Origin: Andrena cerasifolii
Lineage: Eukaryota > Arthropoda > Insecta > Hymenoptera > Andrenidae
Length of the DNA: 64,000 nt
NCBI RefSeq assembly: GCF_050908995.1
Contig: NW_027484984.1
Coordinates: 1-64,000 of the forward strand
Direction of reading: 5' to 3'
The notes beneath the pieces were generated by a model that had not been told where the DNA came from, did not search any database, and saw only the letters and a program-made list of their open reading frames with translations. The first letter of the stretch is position 1. Each line of letters opens with the position of its first letter. The translations under genes were made by a program, and so were the position numbers. This document shows positions 26,401-38,567 of the stretch, piece after piece.

Positions 26401-29400
26401 TTACTCGTTTTACTAGTTTTACTCGTTTTACTCGTTTTACTCGTTTTACTCGTTTTACTCGTTTTACTCGTTTTACTCGTTTTACTCGTTTTTCTCGTTT
26501 TACTCGTTTTACTCGTTTTACTCGTTTTACTAGTTTTACTAGTTTTACTCGTTTTACTCGTTTTACTCGTTTTACTCGTTTTACTCGTTTTACTTTTTTT
26601 ACTCGTTTTACTCGTTTTACTCGTTTTTCTCGTTTTACTCGTTTTACTCGTTTTACTCGTTTTACTCGTTTTACTCGTTTTACTCGTTTTACTCGTTTTG
26701 CTCGTTTTGCTCGTTTTACACGTTTTACTAGTTTTACTAGTTTTGCTCGTTTTACTCGTTTTACTCGTTTTACTCGTTTTACTCGTTTTACTCGTTTTAC
26801 TCGTTTTACTCGTTTTACTCGTTTTACTCGTTTTACTCGTTTTACTCGATTTACTCGTTTTACTCGTTTTACTCGTTTTACTCGTTTTACTCGTTTTACT
26901 CGTTTTACTCGTTTTACTCGTTTTACTCGTTTTACTCGTTTTACTCGTTTTACTCGTTTTGCTCGTTTTGCTCGTTTTACACGTTTTACTAGTTTTACTA
27001 GTTTTGCTCGTTTTACTCGTTTTACTCGTTTTACTCGATTTACTCGTTTTACTCGTTTTACTCGTTTACTCGTTTTACTCGTTTTACTCGTTTTACTCGT
27101 TTTACTCGTTTTACTCGTTTTACTCGTTTTACTCGTTTTACTACTTTTACTCGTTTTACTCGTTTTACTCGTTTTACTCGTTTTACTCGTTTTACTCGTT
27201 TTACTCGTTCTACTCGTTCTACTCGTTTTACTCGTTTTACTCGTTTTACTCGTTTTACTCGTTTTACTCGTTCTACTCGTTCTACTCGTTCTACTCGTTC
27301 TACTCGTTTTACTCGTTTTACTCGTTTTACTCGTTCTACTCGTTTTACTCGTTTTACTAGTTTTGCTCGTTTTGCTCGTTTTGCTCGTTTTACTCGTTTT
27401 ACTAGTTTTACTAGTTTTGCTCGTTTTACTCGTTTTACTCGTTTTACTCGTTTTACTCGTTTTACTCGATTTACTCGTTTTACTCGTTTTACTCGTTTTA
27501 CTCGTTTTACTCGTTTTACTCGTTTTACTCGTTTTACTCGTTTTACTCGTTTTACTCGTTTTACTCGTTTTACTCGTTTTACCCATTTTACTAGTTTTAC
27601 TCGTTTTACTCGTTTTACTAGTTTTACTCGTTTTACTCGTTTTACTCGTTTTACTCGTTTTACTCGTTTTACTCGTTTTACTCGTTTTACTCGTTTTACT
27701 CGTTTTACTCGTTTTACTCGTTTTACTCGTTTTACTCGTTTTACTCGTTTTACTCGTTTTACTCGTTTTACTCGTTTTACTCGTTTTACTCGTTTTACTC
27801 GTTTTACTCGTTCTACTCGTTATACTCGTTATACTCGTTTTACTCGTTTTACTCGTATTACTCGTTTTACTCGTTTTACTCGTTTCACTCGTTCTACTCG
27901 TTCTACTCGTTCTACTCGTTCTACTCGTTTTACTCGTTTTACTCGTTTTACTCGTTTTACTCGTTTTACTCGTTCTACTCGTTCTACTCGTTTTACTCGT
28001 TTTACTCGTTTTACTCGCTTTACGCGTTTTACTCGTTTTACTCGTTTTACGCGTTTTACTCGTTTTACTCGTTTTACTCGTTTTACTCGTTTTACTCGTT
28101 TTACTAGTTTTACTCGTTTTACTCGTTTTACTCGTTTTACTCGTTTTACTCGTTTTACTCGTTTTGCTCGTTTTACTCGTTTTACTAGTTTTGCTCGTTT
28201 TACTCGTTTTACTCGTTTTACTCGTTTTACTCGTTTTACTAGTTTTACTCGTTTTACTAGTTTTACTAGTTTTACTCGTTTTACTCTTTTAATCGTTTTA
28301 CTCGTTTTACTCGTTTTACTCGTTTTACTCGTTTTACTCGTTTTACTCGTTTTGCTCGTTTTACTCGTTTTACTAGTTTTACTAGTTTTGCTCGTTTTAC
28401 TCGTTTTACTCGTTTTACTCGTTTTACTCGTTTTACTCGTTTTACTCGTTTTACTCGTTTTACTCGTTTTACTCGTTTTACTCGTTTTACTCGTTTTACT
28501 CGTTTTACTCGTTTTACTCGTTTTACTCGTTTTACTCGTTTTACTCGTTTTACTCGTTTTACTCGTTTTACTCGTTTTACTCGTTTTACTCGTTTTACTC
28601 GTTTTACTCGTTTTACTCGTCTTACTCGTTTTACTCGTTTTACTCGTTTTACTCGTTTTACTCGTTTTACTCGTTTTACTCGTTTTACTCGTTTTACTCG
28701 TTTTACTCGTTTTACTCGTTTTACTAGTTTTACTAGTTTTACTAGTTTTGCTCGTTTTACTCGTTTTACTCGATTTACTCGTTTTACTCGTTTTACTCGT
28801 TTTACTCGTTTTACTCGTTTTACTCGTTTTACTCGTATTACTCGTTTTACTCGTTTTACTCGTTTTAGTCGTTTTACTCGTTTTACTCGTTTTACTCGTT
28901 TTACTCGTTTTACTCGTTTTACTCGTTTTACTCGTTTTACTCGTTTTACTCGTTTTACTCGTTTTACTCGTTTTGCTCGTTTTGCTCGTTTTGCTCGTTT
29001 TGCTCGTTTTGCTCGTTTTGCTCGTTTTGCTCGTTTTGCTCGTTTTGCTCGTTTTGCTCGTTTTGCTCGTTTTACTCGTTTTACTAGTTTTACTCGTTTT
29101 ACTAGTTTTACTCGTTTTACTCGTTTTACTCGTTTTACTCGTTTTACTCGTGTTACTCGTTTTACTCGTTTTACTCGTATTACTCGTATTACTCGTTTTA
29201 CTCGTTTTACTCGTTTTACTCGTTTTACTCGTTTTACTCGTTTTACTCGTTTTACTCGTTTTACTCGTTTTCTCGTTTTACTCGTTTTACTCGTTTTACT
29301 CGTTTTACTCGTTTTACTCGTTTTACTCGTTTTACTCGTTTTACTCGTTTTACTCGTTTTACTCGTTTTACTCGTTTTACTCGTTTTACTCGTATTACTC

Positions 29401-30256
29401 GTATTACTCGTATTACTCGTATTACTCGTTTTACTCGTTTTACTCGTTTTACTCGTTTTACTCGTTCTACTCGTTCTACTCGTTCTACTCGTTCTACTCG
29501 TTCTACTCGTTCTACTCGTTCTACTCGTTCTACTCGTTTTACTCGTTCTACTCGTTTTACTCGTTCTACTCGTTTTACTCGTTTTACTCGTTTTACTCGT
29601 TTTACTCGTTTTGCTCGTTTTACTCGTTTTGCTCGTTTTACTCGTTTTACTCGTTTTACTCGTTTTACTCGTTTTACTCGTTTTACTCGTTTTACTCGTT
29701 TTACTCGTTTTACTCGTTTTACTCGTTTTACTCGTTTTACTCGTTTTACTCGTTTTACTCGTTTTACTCGTTTTACTCGTTTTACTCGTTTTACTCGTTT
29801 TACTCGTTTTACTCGTTTTACTCGTTTTACTCGTTCTACTCGTTCTACTCGTTTTACTCGTTCTACTCGTTCTACTCGTTCTACTCGTTCTACTCGTTGT
29901 ACTCGTTCTACTCGTTCTACTCGTTCTACTCGTTCTACTCGTTCTACTCGTTCTACTCGTTCTACTCGTTCTACTCGTTCTACTCGTTTTACTCGTTTTA
30001 CTCGTTTTACTCGTTTTACTCGTTTTACTCGTTTTTCTCGTTTTACTCGTTTTACTCGTTTTACTCGTTTTACTCGTTTTACTCGTTTTTCTCGTTTTAC
30101 TCGTTTTACTCGTTTTACTCGTTTTACTCGTTTTACTCGTTTTACTCGTTTTACTCGTTTTACTCGTTTTACTCGTTTTACTCGTTTTACTCGTTTTACT
30201 CGTTTTACTCGTTTTACTCGTTTTACTCGTTTTACTCGTTTTACTCGTTTTACTCG
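23459..30256 (+). repeat. Family B superunit B2 (6,798 bp)
   Basis: It is bounded by TTTACCCG at 23459 and 30257. Markers lie at 23692 (type a), 25572 (type b) and 28279 (type b), the same a-b-b order as B1. The first third matches B1 and B3 closely. The last third has been replaced: instead of the TTATACTCG module of B1 it carries a TTTTAGTCG unit near 28,866, eleven TTTTGCTCG units (28971-29069), a TGTTACTCG group (29151) and the rare 8-bp unit TTTTCTCG (29268-29275). Total length is nonetheless conserved to within 7 bp, which may be coincidence. Confidence 0.8.
28971..29069 (+). repeat. Homogeneous TTTTGCTCG block, 11 units
   Basis: Eleven consecutive units carry the A-to-G change. Similar blocks lie at 5576-5629 (6), 11802-11855 (6), 51079-51177 (11), 51339-51392 (6), 53137-53181 (5), 60075-60155 (9) and 63585-63692 (12). 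Five-unit versions precede the end of each C unit near 40,054, 43,516 and 47,313. Several of these blocks follow TTTTAGTCG plus a canonical run and precede TATTACTCG units, so their context is shared too. Confidence 0.9.
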
Positions 30257-33200
30257 TTTACCCGTTTTGCTCGTTTTACTCGTTTTACTCGTTTTACTCG
30301 TTTTACTCGTTTTACTCGTTTTACTCGTTTTACTCGTTTTACTCGTTTTACTCGTTTTACTCGTTTTACTCGTTTTACTCGTTTTACTCGTTTTACTCGT
30401 TTTACTCGTTTTACTCGTTTTACTCGTATTACTCGTATTACTCGTATTACTCGTTTTACTCGTTTTACTCGTTTTACTCGTTTTACTCTTTTAATCGTTT
30501 TACTCGTTTTACTCGTTTTACTCGTTTTACTCGTTTTACTCGTTTTACTCGTTTTGCTCGTTTTACTCGTTTTACTAGTTTTACTAGTTTTGCTCGTTTT
30601 ACTCGTTTTACTCGTTTTACTCGTTTTACTCCTTTTACTCGTTTTACTCGTTTTACTCGTTTTACTCGTTTTACTCGTTTTACTCGTTTTACTCGTTTTA
30701 CTCGTTTTACTCGTTTTACTCGTTTTACTCGTTTTACTCGTTTTTCTCGTTTTACTCGTTTTACTCGTTTTACTCGTTTTACTAGTTTTACTAGTTTTAC
30801 TCGTTTTACTCGTTTTACTCGTTTTACTCGTTTTACTCGTTTTACTCGTTTTACTCGTTTTACTCGTTTTACTCGTTTTACTCGTTTTACTCGTTTTACT
30901 CGATTTACTCGTTTTACTCGTTTTACTCGTTTTACTCGTTTTACTCGTTTTACTCGTTTTACTCGTTTTACTCGTTTTACTCGTTTTGCTCGTTTTGCTC
31001 GTTTTACACGTTTTACTAGTTTTACTAGTTTTGCTCGTTTTACTCGTTTTACTCGTTTTACTCGATTTACTCGTTTTACTTGTTTTACTCGTTTTACTCG
31101 TTTTACTCGTTTTACTCGTTTTACTCGTTTTACTAGTTTTACTCGTTTTACTCGTTTTACTCGTTTTACTACTTTTACTCGTTTTACTCGTTTTACTCGT
31201 TTTACTCGTTTTACTCGTTTTACTCGTTTTACTCGTTTTACTCGTTTTACTCGTTTTACTCGTTCTACTCGTTTTACTCGTTTTACTCGTTTTACTCGTT
31301 TTACTCGTTTTACTCGTTTTACTCGTTTTACTCGTTCTACTCGTTCTACTCGTTCTACTCGTTCTACTCGTTTTACTCGTTTTACTCGTTTTACTCGTTC
31401 TACTCGTTTTACTCGTTTTACTAGTTTTGCTCGTTTTGCTCGTTTTACTCGTTTTACTAGTTTTACTAGTTTTGCTCGTTTTACTCGTTTTACTCGTTTT
31501 ACTCGTTTTACTCGTTTTACTCGATTTACTCGTTTTACTCGTTTTACTCGTTTTACTCGTTTTACTCGTTTTACTCGTTTTACTCGTTTTACTCGTTTTA
31601 CTCGTTTTACCCATTTTACTAGTTTTACTCGTTTTACTCGTTTTACTAGTTTTACTCGTTTTACTCGTTTTACTCGTTTTACTCGTTTTACTCGTTTTAC
31701 TCGTTTTACTCGTTTTACTCGTTTTACTCGTTTTACTCGTTTTACTCGTTTTACTCGTTTTACTCGTTTTACTCGTTTTACTCGTTTTACTCGTTTTACT
31801 CGTTTTACTCGTTTTACTCGTTTTACTCGTTCTACTCGTTTTACTCGTTTTACTCGTTTTACTCGTTTTACTCGTTTTACTCGTTTTACTCGTTTTACTC
31901 GTATTACTCGTTTTACTCGTTTCACTCGTTCTACTCGTTCTACTCGTTCTACTCGTTTTACTCGTTTTACTCGTTTTACTCGTTTTACTCGTTTTACTCG
32001 TTTTACTCGTTCTACTCGTTTTACTCGTTTTACTCGTTTTACTCGTTTTACTCGTTTTACTCGTTCTACTCGTTCTACTCGTTTTACTCGTTTTACTCGT
32101 TTTACTCGTTTTACGCGTTTTACTCGTTTTACTCGTTTTACGCGTTTTACTCGTTTTACTCGTTTTACTCGTTTTACTCGTTTTACTCGTTTTACTAGTT
32201 TTACTCGTTTTACTCGTTTTACTCGTTTTACTCGTTTTACTCGTTTTACTCGTTTTACTCGTTTTGCTCGTTTTACTCGTTTTACTAGTTTTGCTCGTTT
32301 TACTCGTTTTACTCGTTTTACTCGTTTTACTCGTTTTACTAGTTTTACTCGTTTTACTAGTTTTACTAGTTTTACTCGTTTTACTCTTTTAATCGTTTTA
32401 CTCGTTTTACTCGTTTTACTCGTTTTACTCGTTTTACTCGTTTTACTCGTTTTGCTCGTTTTACTCGTTTTACTAGTTTTACTAGTTTTGCTCGTTTTAC
32501 TCGTTTTACTCGTTTTACTCGTTTTACTCGTTTTACTCGTTTTACTCGTTTTACTCGTTTTACTCGTTTTACTCGTTTTACTCGTTTTACTCGTTTTACT
32601 CGTTTTACTCGTTTTACTCGTTTTACTCGTTTTACTCGTTTTACTCGTTTTACTCGTTTTACTCGTTTTACTCGTTTTACTCGTTTTACTCGTTTTACTC
32701 GTTTTACTCGTTTTACTCGTCTTACTCGTTTTACTCGTTTTACTCGTTTTACTCGTTTTACTCGTTTTACTCGTTTTACTCGTTTTACTCGTTTTACTCG
32801 TTTTACTCGTTTTACTAGTTTTACTAGTTTTACTAGTTTTACTAGTTTTACTCGATTTACTCGTTTTACTCGTTTTACTCGTTTTACTCGTTTTACTCGT
32901 TTTACTCGTTTTACTCGTTTTACTCGTTTTACTCGTTTTACTCGTTTTACTCGTTTTACTCGTTTTACTCGTTTTACTCGTTTTACTCGTTTTACTCGTT
33001 TTACTCGTTTTACTCGTTTTACTCGTTTTACTCGTTTTACTCGTTTTACTCGTTTTACTCGTTTTACTCGTTTTACTCGTTTTACTCGTTTTACTAGTTT
33101 TGCTCGTTTTACTCGTTTTACTCGTTTTACTCGTTTTACTAGTTTTGCTCGTTTTGCTCGTTTTACTCGTTTTACTAGTTTTACTAGTTTTGCTCGTTTT

Positions 33201-33880
33201 ACTCGTTTTACTCGTTTTACTCGTTTTACTCGTTTTACTCGTTTTACGCGTTTTACTCGTTTTACTCGTTTTACTCGTTTTACTAGTTTTACTAGTTTTA
33301 CTCGTTTTACTCGTTTTACTAGTTTTACTCGTTTTACTCGTTTTACTCGTTTTACTCGTTTTACTCGTTTTACTCGTTTTACTCGTTTTACTCGTTTTAC
33401 TCGTTTTACTCGTTTTACTCGTTTTACTCGTTTTACTCGTTTTACTCGTTTTACTCGTTTTACTCGTATTACTCGTTTTACTCGTTTTACTAGTTTTACT
33501 CGTATTACTCGTATTACTCGTTTTACTCGTTTTACTCGTTTTACTCGTTTTACTCGTTTTACTCGTTTTACTAGTTTTACTAGTTTTACTCGTTTTACTC
33601 GTTTTACTCGTTTTACTTTTTTTACTCGTTTTACTCGTTTTACTCGTTTTGCTCGATTTGCTCATTTTACACGTTTTACTAGTTTTACTAGTTTTGCTCG
33701 TTTTACTCGTTTTACTCGTTTTACTCGATTTACTCGTTTTACTTGTTTTACTCGTTTTACTCGTTTTACTCGTTTTACTCGTTTTACTCGTTTTACTCGT
33801 GTTACTCGTTTTACTCGTTTTACTCGTATTACTCGTATTACTCGTTTTACTCGTTTTACTCGTTTTACTCGTTTTACTCG
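30257..33880 (+). repeat. Family B superunit B3, truncated
   Basis: It opens with TTTACCCG (30257) and has markers at 30481 (type a) and 32379 (type b). The TTTTACTTG position at 31,081 and the CCCAT position at 31610 both lie 6,789 bp after their B2 counterparts. The second third stops matching after about 33,100, and the third third is absent. The copy passes into a short segment with TTTTACTTT-TTTTACTCG (33611) and then the 98-bp boundary cassette whose TTTACCCG is at 33881. Confidence 0.75.
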
Positions 33881-33897
33881 TTTACCCGTTTTGCTCG
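33800..33897 (+). repeat. 98-bp boundary cassette (identical at four sites)
   Basis: The order is TGTTACTCG, two canonical units, two TATTACTCG, four canonical units, the 8-bp TTTACCCG and TTTTGCTCG. The same 98 bp occur at 38487-38584, 52778-52875 and 54073-54170. A version with six canonical units lies at 9724-9839. At 1,420, 5,737 and 29,151 the left half appears without TTTACCCG. The cassette always sits where one HOR segment gives way to another. Confidence 0.88.
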
Positions 33898-36800
33898 TTT
33901 TACTCGTTTTACTCGTTTTACTCGTTTTACTCGTTTTACTCGTTTTCTCGTTTTACTCGTTTTACTCGTTTTACTCGTTTTACTCGTTTTACTCGTTTTA
34001 CTCGTTTTACTCGTTTTACTCGTTTTACTCGTTTTACTCGTTTTACTCGTTTTACTCGTTTTACTCGTTTTACTCGTATTACTCGTATTACTCGTATTAC
34101 TCGTATTACTCGTTTTACTCGTTTTACTCGTTTTACTCGTTCTACTCGTTCTACTCGTTCTACTCGTTCTACTCGTTCTACTCGTTCTACTCGTTCTACT
34201 CGTTTTACTCGTTCTACTCGTTTTACTCGTTCTACTCGTTTTACTCGTTTTACTCGTTTTACTCGTTTTACTCGTTTTACTCGTTTTGCTCGTTTTGCTC
34301 GTTTTACTCGTTTTACTCGTTTTACTCGTTTTACTCGTTTTACTCGTTTTACTCGTTTTACTCGTTTTACTCGTTTTACTCGTTTTACTCGTTTTACTCG
34401 TTTTACTCGTTTTACTCGTTTTACTCGTTTTACTCGTTTTACTCGTTTTACTCGTTTTACTCGTTTTACTCGTTCTACTCGTTTTACTCGTTCTACTCGT
34501 TCTACTCGTTCTACTCGTTCTACTCGTTCTACTCGTTGTACTCGTTCTACTCGTTCTACTCGTTCTACTCGTTCTACTCGTTCTACTCGTTCTACTCGTT
34601 CTACTCGTTTTACTCGTTTTACTCGTTTTACTCGTTTTACTCGTTTTTCTCGTTTTACTCGTTTTACTCGTTTTACTCGTTTTACTCGTTTTACTCGTTT
34701 TTCTCGTTTTACTCGTTTTACTCGTTTTACTCGTTTTACTCGTTTTACTCGTTTTACTCGTTTTACTCGTTTTACTCGTTTTACTCGTTTTGCTCGTTTT
34801 GCTCGTTTTACTTGTTTTACTAGTTTTGCTCGTTTTGCTCGTTTTACTCGTTTTACTAGTTTTACTAGTTTTGCTCGTTTTACTCGTTTTACTCGTTTTA
34901 CTCGATTTACTCGTTTTACTCGTTTTACTCGTTTTACTCGTTTTACTCGTTTTACTCGTTTTACTCGTTTTACTCGTTTTGCTCGTTTTACTAGTTTTGC
35001 TCGTTTTACTCGTTTTACTCGTTTTACTCGTTTTACTCGTTTTACTAGTTTTACTCGTTTTACTCGTTTTACTAGTTTTACTAGTTTTACTCGTTTTACT
35101 CGTTTTACTCGTTTTGCTCGTTTTACTCGTTTTACTAGTTTTACTAGTTTTACTCGTTTTACTCGTTTTACTCGTTTTACTCGTTTTACTCGTTTTACTC
35201 GTTTTACTCGTTTTACTCGTTTTACTCGTTTTACTCGTTTTACTCGTTTTACTCGTTTTACTAGTTTTACTAGTTTTACTAGTTTTGCTCGTTTTACTCG
35301 TTTTACTCGATTTACTCGTTTTACTCGTTTTACTCGTTTTACTCGTTTTACTCGTTTTGCTCGTTTTACTCGTTTTACTCGTTTTACTAGTTTTACTAGT
35401 TTTACTCGTTTTACTCGTTTTACTCGTTTTACTCGTTTTACTCGTTTTACTCGTTTTACTCGTTTTACTCGTTTTACTCGTTTTACTCGTTTTACTCGTT
35501 TTACTCGTTTTACTCGTTTTACTCGTTTTACTAGTTTTGCTCGTTTTACTCGTTTTACTCGTATTACTCGTTTTACTAGTTTTGCTCGTTTTGCTCGTTT
35601 TACTCGTTTTACTAGTTTTACTAGTTTTGCTCGTTTTACTCGTTTTACTCGTTTTACTCGTTTTACTCGTTTTACGCGTTTTACTCGTTTTACTCGTTTT
35701 ACTCGTTTTACTAGTTTTACTAGTTTTACTCGTTTTACTCGTTTTACTAGTTTTACTCGTTTTACTCGTTTTACTCGTTTTACTCGTTTTACTCGTTTTA
35801 CTCGTTTTACTCGTTTTACTCGTTTTACTCGTTTTACTCGTTTTACTCGTTTTACTCGTTTTACTCGTTTTACTCGTTTTACTCGTATTACTCGTATTAC
35901 TCGTTTTACTAGTTTTACTCGTATTACTCGTATTACTCGTTTTACTCGTTTTACTCGTTTTACTCGTTTTACTCGTTTTACTCGTTTTACTAGTTTTACT
36001 AGTTTTACTCGTTTTACTCGTTTTACTCGTTTTACTCGTTTTACTTTTTTTACTCGTTTTACTCGTTTTACTCGTTTTACTCGTTTTACTCGTTTTACTC
36101 GTTTTACTCGATTTACTCGTTTTACTCGTTTTACTCGTTTTACTCGTTTTACTCGTTTTACTCGTTTTGCTCGTTTTGCTCGTTTTACACGTTTTACTAG
36201 TTTTACTAGTTTTGCTCGTTTTACTCGTTTTACTCGTTTTACTCGATTTACTCTTTTTACTGGTTTTACTCGTTTTACTCGTTTTACTCGTTTTACTCGT
36301 TTTACTCGTTTTACTAGTTTTACTCGTTTTACTCGTTTTACTCGTTTTACTACTTTTACTCGTTTTACTCGTTTTACTCGTTTTACTCGTTTTACTCGTT
36401 TTACTCGTTTTACTCGTTTTACTCGTTTTACTCGTTCTACTCGTTTTACTCGTTTTACTCGTTTTACTCGTTTTACTCGTTTTACTCGTTTTACTCGTTC
36501 TACTCGTTCTACTCGTTTTACTCGTTCTACTCGTTCTACTCGTTCTACTCGTTTTACTCGTTTTACTCGTTTTACTCGTTCTACTCGTTTTACTCGTTTT
36601 ACTAGTTTTGCTCGTTTTGCTCGTTTTACTCGTTTTACTAGTTTTACTAGTTTTGCTCGTTTTACTCGTTTTACTCGTTTTACTCGTTTTACTCGTTTTA
36701 CTCGATTTACTCGTTTTACTCGTTTTACTCGTTTTACTCGTTTTACTCGTTTTACTCGTTTTACTCGTTTTACTCGTTTTACCCATTTTACTAGTTTTAC

Positions 36801-38567
36801 TCGTTTTACTCGTTTTACTAGTTTTACTCGTTTTACTCGTTTTACTCGTTTTACTCGTTTTACTCGTTTTACTCGTTTTACTCGTTTTACTCGTTTTACT
36901 CGTTTTACTCGTTTTACTCGTTTTACTCGTTTTACTCGTTTTACTCGTTTTACTCGTTTTACTCGTTTTACTCGTTTTACTCGTTTTACTCGTTTTACTC
37001 GTTTTACTAGTTTTACTCGTTTTACTCGTTTTACTCGTTTTACTCGTTTTACTCGTTTTACTAGTTTTGCTCGTTTTACTCGTTTTACTCGTTTTACTCG
37101 TTTTACTAGTTTTGCTCGTTTTACTCGTTTTGCTCGTTTTACTCGTTTTACTCGTTTTACTCGTTTTACTAGTTTTACTCGTTTTACTCGTTTTACTCGT
37201 TTTACTCGTTTTACTCGTTTTACTCGTTTTACTCGTTTTACTCGTTTTACTCGTTTTACTCGTTTTACTCGTTTTACTCGTTTTACTCGTTTTACTCGTT
37301 TTACTCGTTTTACTCGTTTTACTCGTTTTACTAGTTTTACTAGTTTTACTAGTTTTGCTCGTTTTACTCGTTTTACTCGTTTTACTCGTTTTACTCGATT
37401 TACTCGATTTACTCGTTTTACTCGTTTTACTCGTTTTACTCGTTTTACTCGTTTTACTCGTTTTACTCGTTTTACTCGTATTACTCGTTTTACTCGTTTT
37501 ACTCGTTTTACTCGTTTTACTCGTTTTACTCGTTTTACTCGTTTTACTCGTTTTACTCGTTTTACTCGTTTTACTCGTTTTACTCGTTTTACTCGTTTTA
37601 CTCGTTTTACTCGTTTTACTCGTTTTACTAGTTTTACTCGTTTTACTCGTTTTACTCGTTTTACTCGTTTTGCTCGTTTTACTCGTTTTACTCGTTTTAC
37701 TCGTTTTACTCGTATTACTCGTATTACTCGTATTACTCGTATTACTCGTTTTACTCGTTTTACTTGTTTTACTCGTTTTACTCGTTTTACTAGTTTTGCT
37801 CGTTTTACTCGTTTTACTAGTTTTGCTCGTTTTACTCGTTTTACTCGTTTTACTCGTTTTACTCGATTTACTCGTTTTACTCGTTTTACTCGTTTTACTC
37901 GTTTTACTCGTTTTACTCGTTTTACTCGTTTTGCTCGTTTTACTAGTTTTGCTCGTTTTACTCGTTTTACTCGTTTTACTCGTTTTACTCGTTTTACTAG
38001 TTTTACTCGTTTTACTCGTTTTACTCGTTTTACTAGTTTTACTAGTTTTACTCGTTTTACTCGTTTTACTCGTTTTACTCGTTTTACTCGTTTTACTCGT
38101 TTTACTCGTTTTACTCGTTTTGCTCGTTTTGCTCGTTTTACTCGTTTTACTAGTTTTACTAGTTTTGCTCGTTTTACTCGTTTTACTCGTTTTACTCGTT
38201 TTACTCGTTTTACTCGTTTTACTCGTTTTACTCGTTTTACTCGTTTTACTCGTTTTACTCGTTTTACTCGTTTTACTCGTTTTACTCGTTTTACTCGTTT
38301 TACTCGTTTTACTCGTTTTACTCGTTTTACTCGTATTACTCGTTTTACTCGTTTTACTCGTTTTACTCGTATTACTCGTTTTACTCGTTTTACTCGTTTT
38401 ACTCGTTTTACTCGTTTTAGTCGTTTTACTCGTTTTAGTCGTTTTACTCGTTTTACTCGTTTTACTCGTTTTACTCGTTTTACTCGTGTTACTCGTTTTA
38501 CTCGTTTTACTCGTATTACTCGTATTACTCGTTTTACTCGTTTTACTCGTTTTACTCGTTTTACTCG
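33881..38567 (+). repeat. Mosaic segment sharing pieces with B2 and B3
   Basis: The stretch opens with TTTACCCG (33881) and contains the rare 8-bp unit TTTTCTCG (33943-33950), otherwise found only at 29268. The following order (canonical run, four TATTACTCG, TTCTACTCG run, alternating TTCTACTCG, then TTGTACTCG at 34536) matches 29,268-29,990 at an offset of 4,675 falling to 4,639 bp. A TTTTACTTT-TTTTACTCG junction at 36039 and its flanks repeat 33,470-33,628 at an offset of 2,428 bp. The CCCAT variant at 36782 and the TACTACTTT junction near 36,351 come from the first third of family B. No gene is present. Confidence 0.65.

Noticed and set aside
16912..36786. Minus-strand frames of Thr-Ser-Lys repeats beginning with a true ATG (at 18025, 20598, 24825, 27586, 31614, 36786)
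   Set aside because: The ATG is a single CG-to-CA variant copied with the HOR. The opposite strand is equally open, frames switch to Arg-Val-Lys at 8-bp units, and no promoter, splice or signal sequence is recognisable.
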